Assembly (NCBI RefSeq): GCF_937997465.1
Contig: NZ_CALKTQ010000087.1
Coordinates: 1-5,407 of the forward strand
Length of the DNA stretch: 5,407 nucleotides
Direction: 5' to 3'
From: an uncultured Campylobacter sp.
Lineage (GTDB): Bacteria > Campylobacterota > Campylobacteria > Campylobacterales > Campylobacteraceae
The position numbers and the translations under genes were made by a program. Shown piece by piece: positions 1-5,324 of the stretch (the first letter of the stretch is position 1; each line of letters opens with the position of its first letter). Under the pieces are notes generated by a model that did no database searches, was not told the origin of the DNA, and was given only the letters and a program-made list of their open reading frames with translations.

Positions 1-213
1 TTAAATTTAGAGGATATGAAGCCAAGCGATATCGACGAGAACGCACCGCTTTTTAACGAAGGGCTAGGGCTTGATAGCGTCGATGCGCTAGAGCTCGGCC
101 TTGCGGTACAAAAAAGCTACGGTTTGGTGCTTGATTCTAAAACCGCAAATTTAAAAGAGATTTTTTACAGTGTAAAAAGCCTCGCGCAATACATCTTTGA
201 AAACAGGAAATAA
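1..213 (+). CDS. apeE: Acyl carrier protein, first of a tandem pair (5' end missing)
   Basis: This is a type II acyl carrier protein that would carry the starter or the growing polyene chain as a thioester on a 4'-phosphopantetheine arm in the cytoplasm. The frame is open from base 1 (it reads LNLEDMKPSD), so the gene begins upstream of the window. The Met at 16 is internal, because starting there would remove helix I of the ACP fold. The attachment motif GLGLDSVDALEL is visible, with the modified Ser encoded at 76-78. The text following it (GLAVQKSYG) fits helices II and III. It ends with TAA two bases before the second ACP, so the two are co-translated. The LFNEGLGLDS wording is typical of ACPs in aryl polyene clusters. 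ACP identity is nearly certain; the apeE name rests on gene order. Confidence 0.88.
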   Translation, partial: LNLEDMKPSDIDENAPLFNEGLGLDSVDALELGLAVQKSYGLVLDSKTANLKEIFYSVKSLAQYIFENRK

Positions 214-215
214 CG

Positions 216-467
216 ATGAAACAGGAAGAAATTTTTGAGATTTTAAAGTCCGCTCTCGTGCAGCTTTTTGAGATCGACGAGGCTAAAATCACGCCGCAAA
301 CGCGCATTTACGAGGATCTTCAGATAGATAGCATCGACGCGATCGATCTTATAGATCACATCAAGCGCAAAACGGGGCACCGATTGATGCCTGAAGATTT
401 TAAAAACGTAAAAACGCTCGAAGACATCGTAAACGCGGTGGCTAAAAAATTTGACGGGCAAGCTTAA
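216..467 (+). CDS. apeF: Acyl carrier protein, second of the tandem pair
   Basis: This is a complete 83-residue acyl carrier protein, the normal size for the family. The phosphopantetheine site is DSIDAIDL at residues 38-45, with the modified Ser39 encoded at 330-332. Helix I is residues 3-18, and the closing helix IV includes TLEDIVNAVAKKF. The ATG at 216 has a good ribosome site, AGGA at 205-208 with a 7-base gap, inside the end of the preceding ACP gene. It differs clearly from its neighbour (EDLQIDSID against GLGLDSVD), so the pair is not a recent duplication. In characterised aryl polyene systems two ACPs work with the ligase and ketosynthases. Which one holds the aryl starter and which the elongating chain cannot be decided from this sequence. 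The last 17 bases overlap the next gene. Confidence 0.93.
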   Translation: MKQEEIFEILKSALVQLFEIDEAKITPQTRIYEDLQIDSIDAIDLIDHIKRKTGHRLMPEDFKNVKTLEDIVNAVAKKFDGQA

Positions 468-987
468 AATCGCCCTAAGCGTAGTTAGCGTCATCTACCC
501 GTTCGCACTATTTTTTGCGGGCGATTTTGCCTTTTGGGTCGTTTGGGCGCTTGCCGTGCTATGGATAGCTCGCGGAGCGTATTCGAGCGGCTTTGAGAGG
601 AGGCTTAGTATCGCGGCCGCCGTTTTTTTCATGGTTTGTATGATTTTTAGAGGCGGATTTTTAGCGTATCTTTACCCGGTTTTGGTGAGTTTGGTGTTTT
701 TGGCCTTTTTTGCTTTTAGCTTAAAAAACGAAGCCGTCATCACCAAAATAGCAAAACTAAAAGAGCCAAATTTGGACGAAAAAGGCGTGGCTTATACGCG
801 AAATTTGACCAAAATTTGGTGTGCGTTTTTTGTTTTTAACGCCGCCCTCTCGCTCGCGCTAGCCTTGATGGAGAATAAATTTTACTGGAGCGTTTATAGC
901 GGCGCGGTCTCTTACGCGCTGATGGGGGCGCTATTTTTCGGGGAAATTTTGTTTAGAAAGAGATTTATAAAAAATAATGAGCTTTGA
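451..987 (+). CDS. apeG: Six-helix inner-membrane protein, COG4648-like, aryl polyene cluster
   Basis: This 178-residue integral membrane protein has about six hydrophobic segments, near residues 6-23, 25-41, 52-70, 72-91, 121-140 and 145-167. A charged loop at 92-120 is probably cytoplasmic. The stretch YTRNLTKIWCAFFVFNA (114-130) resembles the conserved part of the uncharacterised COG4648 membrane family found beside the ACP and ligase genes of aryl polyene clusters. No catalytic motif is visible, and the biochemical role is unknown; a membrane-anchoring or export-related role is only inferred from context. The start is TTG at 451. An in-frame stop at 430-432 leaves no other usual start codon ahead of the first helix. 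The gene overlaps the ACP upstream by 17 bases and the ligase downstream by 11. The TTG start and lack of a clear ribosome site suggest it is translated through coupling. Confidence 0.82.
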   Translation: MTGKLKIALSVVSVIYPFALFFAGDFAFWVVWALAVLWIARGAYSSGFERRLSIAAAVFFMVCMIFRGGFLAYLYPVLVSLVFLAFFAFSLKNEAVITKIAKLKEPNLDEKGVAYTRNLTKIWCAFFVFNAALSLALALMENKFYWSVYSGAVSYALMGALFFGEILFRKRFIKNNEL

Positions 988-2665
988 GGAAAATTTAAAA
1001 AATTTTAGATTTACGGACGACTCTCGCGACGTCTTTGATGCGTGCCTTAGATTTGCCGCGTTTTTAGAAAAAAACGGCATAAAAGAGCTGCAAATTTACA
1101 TCGATGATGCGTTTAAATTTTATGCCGCGTTTTTGGGCTCGCTTTTGGCGGGCGCCGCACCTTGCGTGCTGGCAAAGCCGATATATGAGGCAAATTTGAC
1201 CGCCGTAAACGACGAAAATTTTTTAAATTTTCTTGCAAATGCACCCGTAAGTGGGTTTAAATTTGATCCGCAGGCTAAATTTTACCTGCAAACTTCGGGC
1301 TCTAGTGGCAAGAGCAAGATGATAGAAAAAACGCTCGCGCAGATGATAAAAGAGAGCGAATATCTAGCCCGCGAGCTAAATTTTAGCGAGCGAAATACCT
1401 TTTTTTCGAGCGTTTCGCACAGACATATGTTTGGGCTTACCTTTAAGGTCTTTTTACCGCTGGTGCTGGGCGCGCGCGTCATCGCGGACGAGCTAAACTA
1501 CCCCGAGGCGATTTTGGGTTTAGACCTTGCAAATCACGTATTTATCGCTAGTCCGGTGCTGCTTAGAACTCTAGCTCAAAGTCCCGCCGCAAGCGCGCTA
1601 AAAGGCCTAAGCGGGATCGTAAGTGCGGGTTCGCCGTTAAAAAAGGAGCTAAGAAGCGAGCTGGGCCAAATCTGCGGCGCGCGTATCATCGAAATCTACG
1701 GCAGTACGGAAACTGGCATAGTTGCAAAAGACTGCGGCGACGGGCTTAGGCTATTTGGCGCGGTGAACGCCGGGCTGGACGATAGAGGCGCGCTAAACGT
1801 GAGCTCGCCTTGGTGCGAGTTTTTTCAGACTAACGACGCGGCGAGCATCGACGAGGGCCGCCTCGCGCTACAAGGCAGGATAGACCGCATAGTTAAATTA
1901 AACGACAAGCGCGTGAGTCTGGAGAGTATCGAGGCAAAGCTGCTAGAAAGCGGCTTGCTCGCGGACTGCTACTGCGCACCGCATCCGAAATTTAAACGCA
2001 TCGCCGCGCTTTTGGAGCTTAATGACGAGGGGCTTAAAAAATTTAGAAAAATCGGCAAAAAAGGAGTTGTAGACGAGCTAAAAGAGCTTTTGAAGCTCGA
2101 GTTTAAAAACAGCGTCCGATACTTTAAAATAGTAGAAAAAATGCCGCGAAACCAGCAGGGTAAATTTGAAAAAAGCGAATTTGAAAACGCGCTATTTGCT
2201 AGCCCAAAACCCGTCTGGAGCGGCGGGCGCGTAAACGAGGCGGGCGAAATTTACGGCGGTCAAATTTATAAAAGCGGCCAAAATTTAGCGAGCGGCTTAA
2301 ACTGCGGCGCGGATAATGCAAGCGATATCTGCTCTAAATTTGAGGGGGACGGCGAGCAGCTTGAAAACTCAGCGCAAAAATACGAATTTAGCGCTACCAT
2401 GCACGCAGGGCTTGAGATTTACGAGAGCCATTTTCCAAATTTACCGCTACTGCCTGGATTTATGCAGCTAGACTACGTCTTTGAGCTAGCTAGCGGCGTC
2501 GGTATCGACGTTAGTGGCCTTAATACTGTAGAAAATCTAAAATTTATGAAGTTTGTTAGACCGGGCGATTTGCTTCGCGTTTATTTTGAAAAACGCGGCG
2601 GCAAGCTTTATTTTGAGCTGTTTTGCAACGGCGAAAAATGCTCGACGGGAAGGGCTACGCTTTGA
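977..2665 (+). CDS. apeH: Fused aryl/acyl-ACP ligase and hotdog dehydratase
   Basis: This 562-residue protein combines the roles of ApeH and ApeI. Residues 1-405 are an ANL-superfamily adenylating enzyme. They carry the phosphate-binding motif TSGSSGKSK (106-114), YGSTETG (241-247), the Asp of TND (287), the hinge region GRIDRIVKLNDKRVSLESIE (300-319), and RNQQGK (391-396) with the catalytic Lys396. By family knowledge this part activates an aromatic acid, probably 4-hydroxybenzoate-like, with ATP and loads it on a carrier protein. After a variable linker (about 411-468), residues 469-562 form a FabA/FabZ-like hotdog domain. Its motif HFPNLPLLPGFMQLD has His485 and Asp499 spaced 14 apart, as in the known dehydratase active sites. 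That part would dehydrate beta-hydroxyacyl-ACP intermediates. ATG at 977 lies in the end of the membrane gene, with only a weak, distant ribosome site. Substrate is inferred. Confidence 0.92.
   Translation: MSFEENLKNFRFTDDSRDVFDACLRFAAFLEKNGIKELQIYIDDAFKFYAAFLGSLLAGAAPCVLAKPIYEANLTAVNDENFLNFLANAPVSGFKFDPQAKFYLQTSGSSGKSKMIEKTLAQMIKESEYLARELNFSERNTFFSSVSHRHMFGLTFKVFLPLVLGARVIADELNYPEAILGLDLANHVFIASPVLLRTLAQSPAASALKGLSGIVSAGSPLKKELRSELGQICGARIIEIYGSTETGIVAKDCGDGLRLFGAVNAGLDDRGALNVSSPWCEFFQTNDAASIDEGRLALQGRIDRIVKLNDKRVSLESIEAKLLESGLLADCYCAPHPKFKRIAALLELNDEGLKKFRKIGKKGVVDELKELLKLEFKNSVRYFKIVEKMPRNQQGKFEKSEFENALFASPKPVWSGGRVNEAGEIYGGQIYKSGQNLASGLNCGADNASDICSKFEGDGEQLENSAQKYEFSATMHAGLEIYESHFPNLPLLPGFMQLDYVFELASGVGIDVSGLNTVENLKFMKFVRPGDLLRVYFEKRGGKLYFELFCNGEKCSTGRATL
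2381..2662 (+). other. ApeI-like dehydratase domain at the ligase C-terminus
   Basis: This marks the C-terminal domain of the ligase gene, residues 469-562 of that protein, and not a separate gene. It has the size and pattern of a single hotdog fold. The candidate catalytic residues are His485 (codon 2429-2431) and Asp499 (codon 2471-2473). FabA of E. coli uses a His and Asp with this same 14-residue spacing, while FabZ uses His and Glu. The domain is continuous in frame with the ligase, and I see no ribosome site or plausible independent start just before it. In the enterobacterial clusters that were studied biochemically, the equivalent dehydratase ApeI was handled as a stand-alone protein. 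Confidence 0.8.
2647..2654 (+). promoter_or_regulatory. Ribosome binding site supporting the TTG start of the GT/acyltransferase gene
   Basis: The purine run GGGAAGGG lies inside the end of the ligase-dehydratase gene, 7 bases before TTG at 2662. It favours that start over ATG 2638 and TTG 2623, both of which lie upstream of it. TTG 2662 shares its last two bases with the TGA stop (2663-2665) of the preceding gene, an arrangement typical of coupled re-initiation. Confidence 0.5.
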
Positions 2666-4395
2666 ATAAATTTGCGTTTTTGGTGCCTTTTTACAACCAT
2701 CCGCAAAATATCAAAGCCCTGATCGCGGCGCTAAAAACCTACGAGCTACCCGTCATCGTCGTGGACGACGGCTCGGACGAGGCGAGCAAGCAAATTTTGG
2801 CGGAGCTTGAGCGCACGGAGGGTATCTTGCTGCTCACGCGCGCGCAAAACGGCGGCAAGGGCATCGCTATGAAGGACGGGTTTAAATTTGCACTGGAGCA
2901 CGGTTTTAGCCACGTTTTGCAAATCGACGCCGATTTTCAGCACGACGCGGTACTCATCGGCGAGTTTTTGAGGCAGAGCGAGGCACACCCGCAAAGTATC
3001 GTCTGCGCAAATCCTATCTACGGCGATGATGCGCCAAAATCACGCGTCCACGGTAGGAAAATCACGAATTTTTGGGTCGCGATAAATACGCTAAGCCTTG
3101 GCGTAAAAGACGCCATGTGCGGCTTTCGCGTTTATCCTTTAGAGCAGCTTAAAAAAGCGGCAGCAAAAAGCAAAACAAACAGGATGGAATTTGACATCGA
3201 AATCCTCGTAAATGCCACTAGGCAGGGCGTAGATATGCGCTGGATAGATACCTATGTGCGCTACGAAAAGGGCGGAGTATCGCACTTTAAGATGCTACGC
3301 GATAACGCGCTAATCAGCCTCATGCACGCAAAATACTTTTTTTCTCTGCCTAAATTTATGCTGAGTAAAATTTGGCGAGCGTGCGGGTTAAATTTGAGCG
3401 AAAAGACGTGCGACAAGCCGCGTAAATTTGATGAGGCAAACGAAGCAAACGACGCGCAAAATTTAAAAAAGCCGCAAGAAAACGCCGAGCAAAATCTCTG
3501 GTGGAAAAAGCAGGAAAGAGGAGGGGCGTTTTTTCTAAGACTTAGCCTATTTTTGTCGCAAATTTTGCCCGAGTTTGCGCTAAAGCTTATCGTTAAAATC
3601 GTAGTTTGGTTTTATTATATATTTTCAAAAAACGAGCGCAAAAACATCGCCGCATTTAGGCGAAATTTAAGCGTTTTTGCAGGCTCGCAGATGCTAAAAG
3701 ACACGAGCGTTTTTAGCCATTTTGAGGCGTTTGGCGGCGCTATCTGCGATAAATTTAGAGTCTGGAAAGGTAAGATCAAAGATGACGAGCTAGAGATCAT
3801 TGATCTAGAGCGCATAAAAAGCGAGCTAATCGGCGCGCAAAAAGGGCAAATTTTACTCACGGCGCACCTTGGAAACGTCGAAATTTGCAAGGCTTTGGCT
3901 GCGCGGGTCGATGGCTTTAGGATGGTGATTTTGACCTATGACGAGAACTCGCGCAAATTTAACGAAGTGCTGCGCGAAATCAGCAAAAACGACGGCAGCG
4001 TGCGCATGATGCTGGTTAACGAGCTCGACGTTGCCGCGATGCTGGAGCTAAAAAATATCGTCGAAAGCGGCGCGCATATCGGCATAATGGGCGACAGGAC
4101 GCCTCTTGGCGGAGATAAGGCCGCGCGCGTGAAATTTTTAGGCAAGGAGGCCGGCTTTAACTACGGTCCGTACCTCATCGCGGGGATTTTGAGCGTAAAG
4201 ATAAGCTCGCTGTGGTGCCAAAAGATTGATGGCAAATTTAGAATCGAGCTAGTGCCGTTAGCAAGCGCCGTAAAGCTAGGGCGAGATAAGGCCGCCGCAG
4301 CTCGCGAATATCTGCAAATTTACGTCCGCGAGCTGGAAAATCGCTGCAAGCAAACGCCTACGCAGTGGTTTAATTTTTTTGATTTTTGGAGATGA
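2662..4395 (+). CDS. apeJ: GT2 glycosyltransferase fused to LpxL-like acyltransferase
   Basis: This protein of 577 residues is bifunctional. Residues 1-235 are a GT-A family 2 glycosyltransferase: VPFYNHP (8-14), VVDDGSD (33-39), the metal-binding DAD in QIDADFQHD (89-91), CGFRVY (153-158) and EFDIEIL (176-182). A charged, low-complexity linker covers about 240-287. Residues 288-577 resemble the LpxL/HtrB lysophospholipid acyltransferase family. They show a hydrophobic segment at 296-321, the H-x4-E catalytic motif in TAHLGNVE (His402, Glu407), GDRTP (477-481) and the terminal PTQWFNFFDFW. It probably works at the inner-membrane cytoplasmic face, joining the polyene to a sugar or lipid carrier; the acceptor is unknown. 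I chose TTG at 2662, which gives MNKFAFLVPFYNHP, overlaps the previous stop by 4 bases and follows GGGAAGGG. ATG at 2638 or TTG at 2623 would add 8 or 13 residues. Confidence 0.9.
   Translation: MNKFAFLVPFYNHPQNIKALIAALKTYELPVIVVDDGSDEASKQILAELERTEGILLLTRAQNGGKGIAMKDGFKFALEHGFSHVLQIDADFQHDAVLIGEFLRQSEAHPQSIVCANPIYGDDAPKSRVHGRKITNFWVAINTLSLGVKDAMCGFRVYPLEQLKKAAAKSKTNRMEFDIEILVNATRQGVDMRWIDTYVRYEKGGVSHFKMLRDNALISLMHAKYFFSLPKFMLSKIWRACGLNLSEKTCDKPRKFDEANEANDAQNLKKPQENAEQNLWWKKQERGGAFFLRLSLFLSQILPEFALKLIVKIVVWFYYIFSKNERKNIAAFRRNLSVFAGSQMLKDTSVFSHFEAFGGAICDKFRVWKGKIKDDELEIIDLERIKSELIGAQKGQILLTAHLGNVEICKALAARVDGFRMVILTYDENSRKFNEVLREISKNDGSVRMMLVNELDVAAMLELKNIVESGAHIGIMGDRTPLGGDKAARVKFLGKEAGFNYGPYLIAGILSVKISSLWCQKIDGKFRIELVPLASAVKLGRDKAAAAREYLQIYVRELENRCKQTPTQWFNFFDFWR
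4388..4391 (+). promoter_or_regulatory. Ribosome binding site deciding the thioesterase start
   Basis: GGAG sits at the end of the acyltransferase gene, 5 bases before ATG 4397, a standard spacing. It places the start at ATG 4397 and argues against the in-frame TTG at 4379. Confidence 0.6.
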
Positions 4396-4396
4396 G

Positions 4397-4828
4397 ATGA
4401 TATCAAAATCAGTCGCGCTAAAGGCGCAGTTTTACGACGTGGACAGTATGAACGTCGTGTGGCACGGCAACTACGTGAAGTATTTTGAGACGGCTAGGTG
4501 CGCGCTGCTAGAGGAGATAGGCTACGACTACGAGGCGATGAGAGCGGACGGCTACGCCTACCCGATCGTAAAAATCGAAGCAAAATATATTAAGCCCGTG
4601 TTTTTCGGCGACGAGATCGAGGTGGAAGCGACGCTAAAGGAGTGCGAGTGCTTTCTAAAGATCGGCTACATCGTAAAAAGCGCCAAAACAGGCGAGACGC
4701 TGTGCACTGGCGCGAGCTCGCAGGCGGCCGTGGATATGCGCGCGATGCAGACGTGCTTTGAAATCCCGCAAGAGCTACAAAATGCAGTAAAAAGGTATAT
4801 AAATGAAAAAAATAGCGATAATTTTTAG
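4397..4828 (+). CDS. apeK: Hotdog acyl thioesterase, YbgC/4HBT-like
   Basis: This 143-residue single-domain hotdog thioesterase has the usual length for the 4-hydroxybenzoyl-CoA thioesterase/YbgC group. The signature region YDVDSMNVVWHGNYVKYFE (13-31) matches the YbgC pattern of an Asp followed by a V-x-H-x-NY motif. Asp16, encoded at 4442-4444, is the likely catalytic acid. It would hydrolyse acyl or aryl thioesters in the cytoplasm. In a polyene pathway this could be release of the finished chain from its carrier or removal of stalled chains; I cannot tell which. ATG at 4397 lies one base after the stop of the acyltransferase gene and 5 bases after GGAG (4388-4391). An in-frame TTG at 4379 would add six residues (MIFGDE) but lies ahead of that ribosome site, so I reject it. 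The 3' end overlaps the next gene by 26 bases. Confidence 0.9.
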   Translation: MISKSVALKAQFYDVDSMNVVWHGNYVKYFETARCALLEEIGYDYEAMRADGYAYPIVKIEAKYIKPVFFGDEIEVEATLKECECFLKIGYIVKSAKTGETLCTGASSQAAVDMRAMQTCFEIPQELQNAVKRYINEKNSDNF

Positions 4829-5324
4829 TTTGGCTGCGAGCCTAATGGGGCTTGATTTTAATGAGATAAAATCTCAAATCAAAACGCAAAATATCAGCGG
4901 CGAGTTTGCTCAGACGAAGTTTTTGAGCGGTTTTAACGTGGAGTTTAAAAGCTACGGCAAATTTGAACTCAGCCAAAGCGAACTGCTCTACGATACGCTA
5001 AGTCCCATCGCGGTTAGCATCGTCATAAACGAGCGCGGGATCTTTCAAAAAAGCGGCAACCAGCTCATAAAAATCGATCAAAATTTTGATAAAAAGCTCT
5101 TTTTATCCATCATAAAGCTCGATAAGGCCGAGCTTGAGAAAGAATTTGTCTTTAAAATCTCGGGCGACAAAAGCAATTGGAAGATCGAGCTGACGCCCAA
5201 AAATCTGCTGCTAAAGCAAATCTTTACGCGTATTTTGGTCGGAGGCGATAAATTCGTCCGCAAGATCGTGCTAAACGAGGTTAGCGGCGATAAAACGGTA
5301 AATGATTTTTACAACGTAAAATGA
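4803..5324 (+). CDS. apeL: Secreted LolA-like outer-membrane carrier protein
   Basis: This 173-residue protein probably acts in the periplasm as a carrier for the polyene lipid, by analogy with LolA, which ferries lipoproteins. An N-terminal signal peptide is clear: MKK, then a hydrophobic core IAIIFSLAASLMG, with likely cleavage near residue 16 before LDF. There is no cysteine anywhere, so it is not a lipoprotein and has no disulfide. The beginning of the mature part, ISGEFAQTKFLSGF (31-44), then SYGKFELSQSELLYDTLSP, matches the first strands of LolA proteins (the F-x-Q-x-K-L-x-G pattern). Alternating hydrophobic residues fit a beta-rich shell. It is a little shorter than typical LolA. The start ATG 4803 has AGG at 4793-4795, and the gene overlaps the thioesterase by 26 bases. 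Its place between thioesterase and a membrane exporter supports an aryl polyene role over general lipoprotein sorting. Confidence 0.83.
   Translation: MKKIAIIFSLAASLMGLDFNEIKSQIKTQNISGEFAQTKFLSGFNVEFKSYGKFELSQSELLYDTLSPIAVSIVINERGIFQKSGNQLIKIDQNFDKKLFLSIIKLDKAELEKEFVFKISGDKSNWKIELTPKNLLLKQIFTRILVGGDKFVRKIVLNEVSGDKTVNDFYNVK

Noticed and set aside
16..213. Start of the first ACP at ATG 16
   Set aside because: The frame is open to base 1 and an ACP starting here would lack helix I, so the Met is internal and the gene starts upstream of the window.
243..494. Minus-strand reading frame opposite the second ACP
   Set aside because: It is antisense to a well-supported ACP, shows no recognisable domain and has no ribosome site; it is a by-product of coding bias.
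1282..1482. Minus-strand reading frame within the ligase
   Set aside because: It lies opposite the conserved TSGSSGKSK and SHRHMFG segments, so the coding strand is the other one.
2746..2994. Minus-strand reading frame opposite the glycosyltransferase
   Set aside because: It mirrors the GT2 motifs VVDDGSD and DAD, and its protein has no recognisable features.
3615..4145. Minus-strand reading frames opposite the acyltransferase (3615-3890 and 3936-4145)
   Set aside because: Ser-rich antisense translations of a conserved domain, with no start signals and no family likeness.
4379..4396. TTG 4379 as the thioesterase start
   Set aside because: The GGAG ribosome site at 4388-4391 lies after this codon and the added residues are outside the hotdog fold; ATG 4397 fits better.
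5078..5263. Minus-strand reading frame opposite the LolA-like gene
   Set aside because: Short, antisense and Ser-rich, with no ribosome site or recognisable domain.
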